A stretch of 64,000 nucleotides of DNA, taken from CAVPTL01 sp963729195 (lineage in GTDB: Bacteria; Actinomycetota; Thermoleophilia; Gaiellales; JAICJC01). Of this stretch, positions 36,512 through 45,409 are shown piece after piece. A model generated the notes under the pieces. That model was given only the letters and a program-made list of their open reading frames with translations, was not told where the DNA came from and ran no database searches. Position 1 is the stretch's first letter. Every line of letters starts with the position of its first letter. The position numbers and the translations under genes are program-made. The stretch lies in contig CAVSNF010000024.1 of the NCBI GenBank assembly GCA_963729195.1, forward strand, positions 434,001 to 498,000, read 5' to 3'.

Positions 36512-37414
36512 ATGTCCGCGCCGATTCTCGTCACTGGAAGCAACAGGTCCGGCACGACCTGGCTGGGAAAGCTGCTGGCCGCTGCAGACGGTGTCGGCTA
36601 CATCAACGAGCTGTTCAACCTCGACCACCCCCAGCCGGGGCTGTGCGCTGCCCGGTTTCCGCACTGGTTCATGTACCTGACCGAGGATAACGGCCGTCCC
36701 TACGTGGAGCCGATCGGGCGCACGCTGCGGTTCGAGTACGACTGGGGCGACGCTGCCCGCACGGCGGCCTCTCCCCGAAATGCGCTGCGGGCGCTGCGGG
36801 CACTTCCAAAGACACGCGTCCCGGACGGCTCGCGACCGCTTCTGAAGGACCCCATCGCGGTCTTCTCAGCCGCCTGGATGGCACGCACCTTCGGCATGCA
36901 GGTGGTGCTCTCGGTGCGCCACCCGGCGGCCTTTGCCGCCAGCCTCGAACGGCTCACGTGGGAGTTTGACTTCGGCCAACTGCTCGCCCAACCGCTGTTG
37001 ATGCGCGACCACTTGGAGCCGTACCGGGGCCGGCTCGAGCAGTACATCCGTGACCGGCCGGACATCATCGACCAGGCCGGCCTCCTGTGGACGCTGATCT
37101 ACGGCAGCGTCGGCGACGGTGCCTGGCTGACCGTGCGCCAAGAGGACGTCGCGATCCAGCCCGAGGCCGAACTCCAGCGGCTGTACACCGAGCTGGGATT
37201 GACCTGGAGCGACGAGGTGGCCGACCGGGTGGCGGCAGCCACCGGGGAACACAATCCCGCTGAGGCCCCCCGCGGCCGCGCCCACACCTCGGCGCGCGAC
37301 AGCCGCGCCGCCGTGAGCGCGTGGCGACAGCGGCTCAGCCCCGAGCAGATCGCTCGCGTGTACGAGTTGACCCAGCCGGTTGCGAGCCGGTACTACTCCG
37401 ACAGCGACTGGTAG
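36512..37414 (+). CDS. Sulfotransferase family protein
   Basis: A 300-residue protein with the PAPS 5'-phosphosulfate loop near the N-terminus (ILVTGSNRSGTTWLGKLL) and a 3'-phosphate motif VLSVRHPAAFAASLERL. It is soluble, with no signal peptide or membrane helix. It transfers sulfate from PAPS to an unknown acceptor; bacterial relatives act on glycolipids or surface sugars. ATG 36512 is chosen; the open frame upstream to 36260 overlaps aroC on the other strand. It is the only + strand gene between 3 and 42.8 kb and may be an insertion into the aro cluster. Confidence 0.85.
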   Translation: MSAPILVTGSNRSGTTWLGKLLAAADGVGYINELFNLDHPQPGLCAARFPHWFMYLTEDNGRPYVEPIGRTLRFEYDWGDAARTAASPRNALRALRALPKTRVPDGSRPLLKDPIAVFSAAWMARTFGMQVVLSVRHPAAFAASLERLTWEFDFGQLLAQPLLMRDHLEPYRGRLEQYIRDRPDIIDQAGLLWTLIYGSVGDGAWLTVRQEDVAIQPEAELQRLYTELGLTWSDEVADRVAAATGEHNPAEAPRGRAHTSARDSRAAVSAWRQRLSPEQIARVYELTQPVASRYYSDSDW

Positions 37415-37421
37415 CCGACCG

Positions 37422-38066
37422 CTACCACTGGCCGTTCAGCCACAGCGACCACAGCTGAGGGCCCCACAGAAGCGCGATCATCGCCCCCGCTGCCAGGAAC
37501 GGCCCGAACGGGAAGGTGCTCTTGCGAGCCTCGGTCCAGCCCTTGGTGACAAACAGGGCCACCGACGGCACCAGCGAGAGCACAAAGCCGAAGAAGAGCG
37601 CGATCAGCACGTACTGACCCAGGCAGAACCCGATCATCAGCACCATCTTGACGTCACCCATTCCCATCCCCTTGGGCGAGACCAGCGAGGGAATCAACAG
37701 GAACAGCGCTCCCAGCAGCCCACCCAGCACGAACTCCAGCCAGCGATCGGGCTGTGCGATCACCGACAGCGCGAGCACCGCCACCGCGCCGGGCAGGTTG
37801 ATCGCATCGGGAATGATTCGGTACCGCAGGTCGATCGCCGAAGCGGGCACGATCAGGGCGGTCAGAAGCAGCGCAGGAGCAAGCTCCGCATTGATGCCGA
37901 TCTTGAAGGCGAGGGCCGCGAACAGGACTGCGGTGACGAAACAGACGATCCATCGCCGCCGCGAGGACGCCGCGGTGCCATCGGGCTTGGGGAAGCGCTG
38001 AATCATCAGTTCCAGCGGCCATCCCAGGGCAAATCCAACCGTGGCGACGGGGAGAATCGTGTCCAT
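37422..38066 (-). CDS. Prepilin peptidase (A24), lacking the Cys-rich methylase module
   Basis: A 214-residue multi-pass membrane aspartyl protease. The two catalytic Asp are Asp79 in SAIDLRYRIIPDAINLPG and Asp138 in GMGMGDVKM. The first helix keeps a remnant of the PilD start (LELMIQRFP), but the CxxC zinc module and the methyltransferase stretch are absent, so it may be a peptidase only. ATG 38064-38066 is used. No pilin or pilus assembly gene is in the window, so its substrates lie elsewhere. Confidence 0.88.
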   Translation of the reverse strand: MDTILPVATVGFALGWPLELMIQRFPKPDGTAASSRRRWIVCFVTAVLFAALAFKIGINAELAPALLLTALIVPASAIDLRYRIIPDAINLPGAVAVLALSVIAQPDRWLEFVLGGLLGALFLLIPSLVSPKGMGMGDVKMVLMIGFCLGQYVLIALFFGFVLSLVPSVALFVTKGWTEARKSTFPFGPFLAAGAMIALLWGPQLWSLWLNGQW

Positions 38067-38103
38067 GGTGAGTGCTATCGGCGCGCGGGCGGTGGTTCTG
38101 TAG

Positions 38104-38886
38104 TCAGGCCCGCGCGGCGGCCAGCATGGCGTCCACCGGCGGATATCGCCCGGTGAAGAGCTCGAAGGCCAAGAGGCCCTGGCCGACCAGCACCTCGAGC
38201 CCGTCCACCACCTCTGCGCCCGCGGCTGCGGCCGCCCGGCACAGCGCCGTCGGCCGGCCGTCCCCGAGATAGGCCAGATCGGCAACGATCATGCCGGGGC
38301 GAAGCAGCGCCGGGTCGAACGGCAGCGCCTCGGGATCGCCCGCCTGCCCGACGGGGGTTGCGTTCACGACCAGATCGGGGAGCGCGCGCGGCGGCCAGGC
38401 CTCCACCTCCACGCCCAGCGCAGCAGCCGCCTGAGGCCGGCGGGCGGCCACTGCCACGTCCCAGTCGGCATCCACCAACGCGGGCACCACCGCTCGGGCA
38501 GCTCCGCCTGCGCCCAGCACCAGCGCGCGGCCCTCCTCACGCGGCCCCAGGGCCCACAGAAGGCCACGGCCGTCGGTGCTCTCCCCGCGGATCCCCTCCG
38601 GTTCGGACAAGAGCGTATTGACCGACCCCGCCCGTACCGCCTCGGCCGAGACCACGTCACACAACTCGACCACCGCAGCCTTGTGGGGGATGGTCACGTT
38701 CACGCCACGCAGTCCGCTTTGGGGAAGTTCGGCGACGAACTCGGCCAGACGCTCGGGAGCCACGTCGATGGCCTCATAGCTCCACTCGGCCATGCCCAGC
38801 GCTTCGAAGGCGGCGGTATGCATTCGAGGCGATCGCGAGTGCGAGACGGGATGGCCAATCACGGCCACCCGCGTTTCACCCGCCAT
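38104..38886 (-). CDS. aroE: Shikimate dehydrogenase
   Basis: A 260-residue NADPH-dependent reductase, fourth shikimate step. VAVIGHPVSHSRSPRMHTAA holds the substrate-binding Ser residues, GVNVTIPHKAAV the catalytic Lys, VLGAGGAARAVVPAL the NADP loop and VVNATPVGQAG the family motif. The C-terminal EVVDGLEVLVGQGLLAFEL is also typical. The start codon lies inside the end of mltG (11-bp overlap). Confidence 0.96.
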   Translation of the reverse strand: MAGETRVAVIGHPVSHSRSPRMHTAAFEALGMAEWSYEAIDVAPERLAEFVAELPQSGLRGVNVTIPHKAAVVELCDVVSAEAVRAGSVNTLLSEPEGIRGESTDGRGLLWALGPREEGRALVLGAGGAARAVVPALVDADWDVAVAARRPQAAAALGVEVEAWPPRALPDLVVNATPVGQAGDPEALPFDPALLRPGMIVADLAYLGDGRPTALCRAAAAAGAEVVDGLEVLVGQGLLAFELFTGRYPPVDAMLAAARA

Positions 38887-39847
38887 GATCGATGAAGTCT
38901 TGATAGTCGGCGGTGAAGTACTGGGCGGCCTTGCCCGGAATCGCCACGTAGTAGATGTAGTCGACCTTCTTGGGCTTGGCGGCGGCCTGCATCGAGGCCA
39001 GGCCGGGGTTACAGATCGGGGTGGGCGGAAGGCCTTTGTGGATGCGCGTGTTGTACGGCTCGGAGCTGTCCAGGTCGGACTGGTGGATGGCGGCCGTCCA
39101 CGATCCCTTGTGGTAGAGGATGGTCGCGTCGATCCCCAGTGCCATCCCTTTGTGAAGCCGGTTGTAGATCACCGCGGACACCTTGCCCCGGTCGCCCGGC
39201 ACACGCGCTTCCCGCTCGATCATCGAGGCAATGGTGAGCACGTCATAGTTGGTGAGGTGCTTGGATCTGGCGTAGGTCATGTTCACCTGCGCCCAGGCAT
39301 TCTCGAACGCCGCCAGCTGCTGCGATACGAGCTGGGCCTCGGTCTCGTTTGGCCGGATGGTGTAGGTCGCGGGGAACATGAAGCCCTCCATGTTCACGTG
39401 GTGGCCGAAGCCCGCCGGAGGCACCGCGGCCCGCACCGCGCGGGCGTACGCCTTGGGTTTCATCCCGACTGACGGCAGCAGCGCCTCGATCTGGGTCAGC
39501 CGGTATCCCTCCGGGATGACCAGGGTCTTGACGTGGCCGGACGGGCCGTGATCGAGCTGCGCCAGCAACACGTCATATCCGGTGCCTGCACGCAGCGTGT
39601 ACGTGCCTGCCTGAAAGCTCGACCCTTCGTTCTTGGAATCGGCGTAGTCATGAAAGCGGCCGCCGTCCTCGACCACTCCGCGCTGCTCGAGGATGTCCGA
39701 GATCTGAGCCGCGTCGGCTCCCTTGGGGATCACGACAGTGATCGGGGGGCCGTGGGGATCGGCGTCGGGCTTGCCGGACGCCGCCGACATCACGTCGCGG
39801 CCGGCGATCACAACCGCCAGCACCGCAGCACACAACGCGATGAGCAC
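38876..39847 (-). CDS. mltG: Endolytic murein transglycosylase MltG
   Basis: 323 residues from GTG 39845-39847, two nt after the ruvX stop. A short cytoplasmic start leads into one transmembrane helix (VLIALCAAVLAVVIAG). A LysM-like part follows (ITVVIPKGADAAQISDILEQ). The YceG catalytic domain has the Glu in TIASMIEREARVPGDRGKVS and the conserved YNTRIHKGLPPTPICNPG. It cuts nascent glycan strands and limits peptidoglycan length. Frame extensions upstream overlap ruvX. Confidence 0.94.
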   Translation of the reverse strand: MLIALCAAVLAVVIAGRDVMSAASGKPDADPHGPPITVVIPKGADAAQISDILEQRGVVEDGGRFHDYADSKNEGSSFQAGTYTLRAGTGYDVLLAQLDHGPSGHVKTLVIPEGYRLTQIEALLPSVGMKPKAYARAVRAAVPPAGFGHHVNMEGFMFPATYTIRPNETEAQLVSQQLAAFENAWAQVNMTYARSKHLTNYDVLTIASMIEREARVPGDRGKVSAVIYNRLHKGMALGIDATILYHKGSWTAAIHQSDLDSSEPYNTRIHKGLPPTPICNPGLASMQAAAKPKKVDYIYYVAIPGKAAQYFTADYQDFIDHGG

Positions 39848-39849
39848 GA

Positions 39850-40233
39850 CTAGCCGGCGAATCGCAGCAAATATCCTTCGAGGAGGTGCGCGGCGGCCAC
39901 CGCGTCGGAATCCGACCCGGAGAGTCGGTTGGCCACGGCCGTGGTGAACCGCTCGTCGTAGGTCTCGATCGGGACGGGACAGTCGGTCTCGAGTTCGCGC
40001 ACGAACGAGAGCGTCTCGCCGGCCTGCTTGCCCCGTCCGCCGGCCAGTGTCAGCGGGAGTCCCACCACCACCTTTTCCGGCTCGAGTTCGGCGATCGTGC
40101 GCAGAAGCGCCGCCCGACCCTGCTTCGACCGCACCCGCTCCACAACGCACACCGGACGCGCCAGCGTTCCGGTGGCATCACTCACGGCCACCCCGGTGCG
40201 AGCCTTGCCGTAGTCGAGCGCCAGCACCTTCAC
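39850..40233 (-). CDS. ruvX: Pre-16S rRNA nuclease / putative Holliday junction resolvase YqgF
   Basis: A 127-residue RNase H-fold protein. MKVLALDYGKARTGVAVSD carries the first catalytic Asp, VVGLPLTLAGGRGKQA the second block, and YDERFTTAVAN the third. Members mature the 16S rRNA 5' end. It is coupled to alaS (stop/start overlap) and to mltG, the common alaS-ruvX-mltG-aroE order. Confidence 0.94.
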   Translation of the reverse strand: MKVLALDYGKARTGVAVSDATGTLARPVCVVERVRSKQGRAALLRTIAELEPEKVVVGLPLTLAGGRGKQAGETLSFVRELETDCPVPIETYDERFTTAVANRLSGSDSDAVAAAHLLEGYLLRFAG

Positions 40234-42806
40234 CCGTCACCGAGCCGGTCGAGCACCATCGTGCGAGCAGCCTCGATGGCATGCTCGAGCGCGTCGGGAT
40301 CGCTGCCGCCGGCGCGCGCCATGGTGGGGCGACCGCCACCTCCGCCGCCCACGATCGGCGCCACCTCACGAATCACGTCGACCGCCGACAAGCCGCGATC
40401 GACGGCGCTCTGATCGAAGTTTGCGACCAGGTGCACGCGGCCGTCCTGGGTCGATCCCAACACGATCACCGCCGGCGCCAGCCGGGCCTTGAGCCGGTCG
40501 GAGGCCTGGAGCAGCGAGTCGGAGTCGGCGTTGAGAACCGAGGCCGCAATCACACGCATGCCGCCCTGCTCAACGGCGGTGTCGGCCAGATCGGCCTCGG
40601 CACTGCCGTTGCCATCGGCCGCCGGCGCAGGCGAACGCTGCTTCAGCCGCTTGATCTCCTTGTCGCGCTCGGCGACGACCTCGACCACCTCGTTCAGAAG
40701 CGCGGAGCGCTCCCGCAGATGCTGGACGGCGGCGGCGCCGGTGATCGCTTCGATCCGCCGGATGCCCTGAGACGAACTGGTCTCGCGGGTCAGCACGAAG
40801 GCTCCGATCTCCGCGGTCGATCGCACGTGGGTGCCGCCGCACAGCTCGCGGGACACATCCTTGATCTCGACCACCCGCACGTGCTCGCCGTATTTCTCGC
40901 CGAACAACATGGTGGCACCCAACTCGCGGGCGTGATCTTGGCTGGTGACGAAGATGTGCAGCGGGTGGTTCTGCACGATCCAGTCGTTCACGATCCGTTC
41001 GATCTCCATCACCTGGTCGGGATCCAGCGGCTGTCCGTGGCGAAAGTCGAAGCGCAGCTTGTCCGGCCCCACGTAGGAGCCGGCCTGGGTCACGTGCTCG
41101 CCCAGGACGTTGCGAAGCGCGCGGTGCAGCAGATGCGTGGCGGTGTGATTGGCGACGGTGGGTCGCCTGCGATCCTCGTCCACGCGGGCGCGGACGCGAT
41201 CGTTTCGCAGCAGCTCGCCGCGCTCCAGCTCGGCCACCAGCACCTGGTCGTCATCCACCCGGATCACGTCCACGATCGCCGCCCGGCCGGTGTCGGACTC
41301 GATCGAGCCGGAGTCGGCCACCTGGCCGCCGCCGCGAGGATAGAAGGGACTCTCGCGCAGCTTCAGCAGCAGCTTGGCATCGCCACCGTCGCCCAGCGCA
41401 CCCACCTGGGTGGTCAGGTCGAGCCGCTCGTAGCCCACGAAATCGGTCGTGAAGCCGGCCTCACGGGCAAACGCGCCGGCGGCCTCGGCGCCGCGGTCGG
41501 AGATCGCCGCGCGGGCGCGGGTGCGCTGTTCCTCCATCAGCAGCGCAAATCCGGCCTCGTCCACGCTGCGCCCCTTCTCGGCGGCGATCTCAGCGGTCAG
41601 CTCGAACGGGAACCCATACGTGTCATGCAGCCGAAATGCGTCCTCGGCGGACACCTCGCCGTCGGTTGCAAGCACCTCGTCCAGCAGCTGTGCGCCGGTC
41701 TCGAGCGTGCGCGCGAAGCGCTGCTCTTCGGCCCGCAGCAGCGCCGACACTGTTGACTCCCCGGCGATCAGCTCGGGATACACATCACCCAGCAGCTCGA
41801 CCACGCGGGAGTGCAGCCGGGGCAGAAACTCACCTTCGATCCCGATCCTGCCGGCCTGCAGCATCGCCCGCCGGATCACGCGCCGCAGCACGTAGCCGCG
41901 GCCCTCGTTGCCCGGCTCGATCCCGTCGGTCGCAAGGAAGGTCATGGCCCGACCGTGATCGGCCAGCACCCGCAGCGCCTTGGTCTCGTGCGGGGTGCGG
42001 CCGTACTGCGCTCCGCTCCACTCCTCGACCGCTGCAATAACGTCGCGAAACGCGTCGGTGTCGTACACGCTGTCGACGCCCTCGGACAGCATGGTGGTGC
42101 GCTCGACGCCGCAGCCGGTGTCGATGCTGGGCTGGGGCAGCGGCTCCAGCGAGCCGTCGTCGAGCATGTTGTACTGCATGAACACCAGGTTCCAGAACTC
42201 CAAAAAGCGGTCGCAGTCGCAGCCGGGAGCACAGTCGGCCCGCTCGCACCCGTACTCGGCTCCGCGGTCGTAGTAGAGCTCCGAGCAGGGGCCGCAGGGC
42301 CCCACGGGGCCGGCCTGCCAGAAGTTGTCGCCGCCCAGCCGCACAATCCGCTCGGCAGGCACGCCGCGCCCGATCCAGAGGTCGACCGCCTCCTCGTCGG
42401 CCGGCACCAACTCGTCGCCGCGGAAGGTGGTCGCCCACAGCTTGTCGGGGTCGAACCCGAGCCCGTCGGGCGAGGTCACGAACTCCCAGGCCCACTCGAC
42501 CGCCTGCTGCTTGAAGTAGTCGCCGATGGAGAAGTTGCCCATCATCTCGAAGAAGGTCAGGTGCCTGGCGGTGCGCCCCACCTCATCGATGTCAACGGTG
42601 CGAAAGCACTTCTGCACACTCGTCAGCCGCTGCGACGGTGGCCGATCCTGACCGAGGAAGTACTGCTTTAGCGGCTGCATCCCGGCGGTGGTGATGAGCA
42701 CGCTCGAGTCCCACGCGGGAGGCACCAGCGGACCGGAGGCCAGCCGGTGGTGATCGCGGGCGATGAAGAACTCTTGGAACCTCTGGCGGATCTCGTGCGA
42801 ACGCAT
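40230..42806 (-). CDS. alaS: Alanine--tRNA ligase
   Basis: An 858-residue enzyme beginning MRSHEIRQRFQEFFIARDHH. The class II catalytic core has TAGMQPLKQYFLGQDRPPSQ and GCGVERTTMLSEGVDSVYDT. The editing domain has the zinc/His motif VANHTATHLLHRALR and CGGTHVRSTAEIGAF. The C-terminal oligomerisation domain ends with the GGGGGGRPTMARAGG glycine motif. It faces the + strand GroES-like gene across a 42-bp divergent gap. Confidence 0.97.
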   Translation of the reverse strand: MRSHEIRQRFQEFFIARDHHRLASGPLVPPAWDSSVLITTAGMQPLKQYFLGQDRPPSQRLTSVQKCFRTVDIDEVGRTARHLTFFEMMGNFSIGDYFKQQAVEWAWEFVTSPDGLGFDPDKLWATTFRGDELVPADEEAVDLWIGRGVPAERIVRLGGDNFWQAGPVGPCGPCSELYYDRGAEYGCERADCAPGCDCDRFLEFWNLVFMQYNMLDDGSLEPLPQPSIDTGCGVERTTMLSEGVDSVYDTDAFRDVIAAVEEWSGAQYGRTPHETKALRVLADHGRAMTFLATDGIEPGNEGRGYVLRRVIRRAMLQAGRIGIEGEFLPRLHSRVVELLGDVYPELIAGESTVSALLRAEEQRFARTLETGAQLLDEVLATDGEVSAEDAFRLHDTYGFPFELTAEIAAEKGRSVDEAGFALLMEEQRTRARAAISDRGAEAAGAFAREAGFTTDFVGYERLDLTTQVGALGDGGDAKLLLKLRESPFYPRGGGQVADSGSIESDTGRAAIVDVIRVDDDQVLVAELERGELLRNDRVRARVDEDRRRPTVANHTATHLLHRALRNVLGEHVTQAGSYVGPDKLRFDFRHGQPLDPDQVMEIERIVNDWIVQNHPLHIFVTSQDHARELGATMLFGEKYGEHVRVVEIKDVSRELCGGTHVRSTAEIGAFVLTRETSSSQGIRRIEAITGAAAVQHLRERSALLNEVVEVVAERDKEIKRLKQRSPAPAADGNGSAEADLADTAVEQGGMRVIAASVLNADSDSLLQASDRLKARLAPAVIVLGSTQDGRVHLVANFDQSAVDRGLSAVDVIREVAPIVGGGGGGRPTMARAGGSDPDALEHAIEAARTMVLDRLGDG

Positions 42807-42848
42807 CGAAGCATTCTACCGGCCGGGGTTACGAGCTACCCTACGTGG

Positions 42849-43163
42849 ATGGATGCCGACGACATGGTTTCGCGCTTTGAAGGCGCTCAGAACATGGGCC
42901 GCGGAATCGAGCCGCTGGATGAATTCGTGCTGATCGAGCCGGTCGACGAGGAGACCGAGACATCGCACGGGCTGATCATCCCCGCGAGTGCGGAATCGAC
43001 CTGCTCGGCGGGCGTGGTGGTGGCCGTCGGCGACGAGGCGCACGGCATCAGCCCCGGCGACAAGGTGCTGTACCCGCGCAGCGTGGGCTTCGAGTTGCGG
43101 CTCGGGGGCGAGCCCAAACGGCTGATCCGGCGGCGCGAGTTGATCGCCCGCGTGCTCGACTAA
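42849..43163 (+). CDS. GroES-like co-chaperonin (cpn10 family)
   Basis: About 104 residues. The cpn10 fold is recognisable as GIEPLDEFVLIEPVDEETE, a mobile-loop region with GLIIPASAES, AGVVVAVGDEAHGISPGDKV, and a C-terminal KRLIRRRELIARVLD. The GroEL-contact hydrophobic triad is present as LIIP. The ATG at 42849 is preferred; the frame is open to 42747 inside alaS. No groEL lies in the window, so this is probably a divergent second GroES rather than the main one. Confidence 0.78.
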   Translation: MDADDMVSRFEGAQNMGRGIEPLDEFVLIEPVDEETETSHGLIIPASAESTCSAGVVVAVGDEAHGISPGDKVLYPRSVGFELRLGGEPKRLIRRRELIARVLD

Positions 43164-43396
43164 GTCGCGCCCAGCCGCTGGTCGATGTCGGCCATCTCCC
43201 GGTCGGCCGCGAGCTTGCCTTCCTGCTTCGCAGACCGCAGGTCGTCGGGCAGGCTCTTGAGGTCTTCCAGGATGCGCTTGGGCAGGTCTGCGGCGACATC
43301 CTTGACCGGCCTACCCTCAGCCTGTGCGATCGAGTTGACGCGCTTGCCCAGGTAGGCGGCCGCACCGAGCAGCAGCAGTGCCGGCGCGAGCTTCAC
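43160..43396 (-). CDS. Small membrane-anchored hypothetical protein
   Basis: A 78-residue protein with an N-terminal helix (KLAPALLLLGAAAYLG) followed by a charged, probably helical part (KRILEDLKSLPDDLRSAKQE). Translation from GTG 43394-43396 overlaps the stop of the upstream DUF948-like gene. It is convergent with the GroES-like gene, 4 bp shared. It is probably a partner of the upstream protein; the function is unknown. Confidence 0.62.
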   Translation of the reverse strand: MKLAPALLLLGAAAYLGKRVNSIAQAEGRPVKDVAADLPKRILEDLKSLPDDLRSAKQEGKLAADREMADIDQRLGAT

Positions 43397-43788
43397 ACCA
43401 CACCGCCGCGCTGATCGCGCTTGGTCTTGAACGAGCCCAGGCCGTGTTTGATGCCTGCGCTCATGCCGGCCGCGGCTTTGGCGGGTTTGGAGATCGCCTC
43501 CGATACCGCCCGCACCGAGTGGTCGACCTTCTCGGTGGCATCCACCGCAGAGTTGGTGATGGTGCCGACCTTGTCCAGCTCATCGTTGACGTGATCGATC
43601 GACGTCGACACCTTGCCCAGCATCGGTACCAGCTCGGGCGTGATCCCGTCGAGCAGCTTGTTGATCCGGTCAAGCGTCCCGCTGGCCCTCAGCAACACCA
43701 CGATCAAGCCGATCGCGGTGAGCAGCAGAAAGATTGCCAATGCCCATTGCCAGGCGTCAGATGCATCCATGCGCGTCATCATACCCAT
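43393..43788 (-). CDS. DUF948-like membrane-anchored protein
   Basis: A 131-residue protein with one N-terminal transmembrane helix (WALAIFLLLTAIGLIVVLLR), then an amphipathic coiled-coil-like stretch (SGTLDRINKLLDGITPEL, STSIDHVNDELDKVGTI) and a basic tail. This arrangement fits the DUF948 family of Gram-positive bacteria, whose role is unknown. An internal ATG at 43770 is an alternative start. It forms a two-gene unit with the small gene downstream and sits 27 bp after mnmA. Confidence 0.68.
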   Translation of the reverse strand: MGMMTRMDASDAWQWALAIFLLLTAIGLIVVLLRASGTLDRINKLLDGITPELVPMLGKVSTSIDHVNDELDKVGTITNSAVDATEKVDHSVRAVSEAISKPAKAAAGMSAGIKHGLGSFKTKRDQRGGVV

Positions 43789-43815
43789 CTGCCTGCCGAG
43801 ATATGCGGACCCAGG

Positions 43816-45231
43816 TCAGGCGATGGTGCCCGCGCCGACCACCACGTCGTCCTGGTACAGAACCGCCGTCTGTCCGGCGGCGACGCCCACCACCGGGTCG
43901 TCCAGGTCGAGCTGAAATCCGTCGTGCTGGGTTCGGACGGTGGCCCATACCGGATCCGAGCGGTAGCGCAGCTTGGCCTGCACTCGACTGGCGGACACGA
44001 ACACCGCGCCGGGGCTGACGGTAACTGAGGTGCGCTCCAGTGCTGCCCGCGGGCCAACCACCACCCGGCCGCTGCGCGGCTCCGTGCGGATCACGTACAC
44101 GGGGCTGTTGGCAGCCACGCCGACGCCGCGGCGCTGGCCCGGGGTGAATCGGTGAATGCCCTCATGGTGACCGATCACACTCCCCTCCAGATCGACCACA
44201 TCGCCGGCGGGCGCGGCACCTCCGTAGCGCTCCAGAAATGCTCGGTGATCGCCGCCGCCGACGAAGCACACCTCTTGGCTCTCCGCTCGCCCGGCGGCCT
44301 CCAGCCCGGCGGCGTGTGCCTGCTCACGCGTCTCCGGCTTGGTCTGCTCGCCGAGCGGAAACCATGTGCGGGCGAGAATCTCCGGTGCCACCCGCGCCAG
44401 CATGTAGGACTGGTCCTTGCGGGTGTCGGCCGCTCTGGCCACCAGCGTGCGACCGTCGCGGGTCACCGCCCGGGCGTAGTGGCCGGTGGCGATCCGGCGG
44501 GCGCCGATCCGGTCGGCAAAACTCGCCAGCGCGTCGAAGCGGAAGCTGCCGTTGCAGCGCACGCACGGATTGGGCGTGCGTCCGGCCCCGTACTCGGAGA
44601 CGAACTCATCCACCACCACGTGGCGAAACTCCTGCCGTAGATCGAGGCCGATATGCGCCACCCCCAACGCGTGACAGGCTGCCCGCGCCGCCCGCACCGA
44701 CTGCGGTGAGCAGCAGGCTCGTTCGGAGTCGGGAGCAGCGGGGTCAATCCACAGGCGCAGGGTGACGCCGACCGGCTCGAGCCCGGCCTCCACCACCTTG
44801 AGCAGCGCAACGGCGCTGTCCACCCCGCCGGACATCGCGACTGCGACGCGGTTGGAGGCGGGCTCGGCGGCAGTCGCGTCCACGGCGCGGGCGACGGCGG
44901 CACAGTGGGCGTCGACAGCAACCATCAGGCACTCCTGGTTGGCGCCGCCGGGGCCTAGTTCGGCCTCCACGTCGGGCAGGCCGATCACGGCCGCCTGAAG
45001 CGGGGTCTGCCCCTCTGCCAGGCCGCACAGAACCGCGGTGGCAGCGGTCGAATGCGGGCAGCCGAAACTGCGGTGACGGGCGCGCGCGATCCGCCCGTCG
45101 ACCAGCTCGAACTCGATCCGCACCTGATCGCCGCAGACGGTGTTGCCGGCCTCGCCGACGACAGCAGCCGATCCCAGCGAGCCGGCCCGCTCACCGCTCA
45201 GCGCATGTCGAATGACGGCCTCGGAGTACAT
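43816..45231 (-). CDS. mnmA: IscU/NifU-like scaffold domain fused to tRNA 2-thiouridylase MnmA
   Basis: A 471-residue protein. Residues ~1-115 are an Fe-S scaffold domain with the three IscU-type Cys at 33 (CGD), 58 (FGC) and 101 (NQEC). The usual His before the third Cys is Glu100. Residues ~126-471 are MnmA, which thiolates U34 of tRNAs: PP-loop AMSGGVDSA, TPNPCVRCNGSF and SQEVCFVGGGD with Cys226 and Cys322 at the two catalytic positions. Cys223 makes a CxxC not found in the E. coli enzyme. iscS lies directly upstream, so desulfurase, scaffold and thiolase form one sulfur-transfer unit. Confidence 0.92.
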   Translation of the reverse strand: MYSEAVIRHALSGERAGSLGSAAVVGEAGNTVCGDQVRIEFELVDGRIARARHRSFGCPHSTAATAVLCGLAEGQTPLQAAVIGLPDVEAELGPGGANQECLMVAVDAHCAAVARAVDATAAEPASNRVAVAMSGGVDSAVALLKVVEAGLEPVGVTLRLWIDPAAPDSERACCSPQSVRAARAACHALGVAHIGLDLRQEFRHVVVDEFVSEYGAGRTPNPCVRCNGSFRFDALASFADRIGARRIATGHYARAVTRDGRTLVARAADTRKDQSYMLARVAPEILARTWFPLGEQTKPETREQAHAAGLEAAGRAESQEVCFVGGGDHRAFLERYGGAAPAGDVVDLEGSVIGHHEGIHRFTPGQRRGVGVAANSPVYVIRTEPRSGRVVVGPRAALERTSVTVSPGAVFVSASRVQAKLRYRSDPVWATVRTQHDGFQLDLDDPVVGVAAGQTAVLYQDDVVVGAGTIA

Positions 45232-45243
45232 GCGGGGATCGTA

Positions 45244-45276
45244 GGTGAATAACGGTGCCTGGCACCGTTATTCACC
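45244..45276. repeat. Perfect 33-bp palindrome, type A (copy 2)
   Basis: Identical over 33 bp to the copy at 14006-14038 (arm GGTGAATAACGGTGCC, centre T). It lies 12 bp upstream of the mnmA start codon. Between it and the type B copy at 45410 is a 133-bp spacer with no ORF I can support; the spacer contains one small hairpin (GCCTCA/TGAGGC near 45394-45411). Confidence 0.9.
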
Positions 45277-45409
45277 CAGGCTGGTCCGTGCCGGCTCTGG
45301 CGGCGTCCCACGCCGCGTGCGGTGCTCGACGTGGCTTTACCACGCCTGCGCTCCGCTCACGGCTCGATCCTTGCCAGAACCACCACGTCCTGCGCCTCAC
45401 GACCTGAGG

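Noticed and set aside
45277..45409. tRNA or small RNA between iscS and mnmA
   Set aside because: No cloverleaf, T-arm or other conserved RNA motif could be drawn; only a 6-bp hairpin is present.
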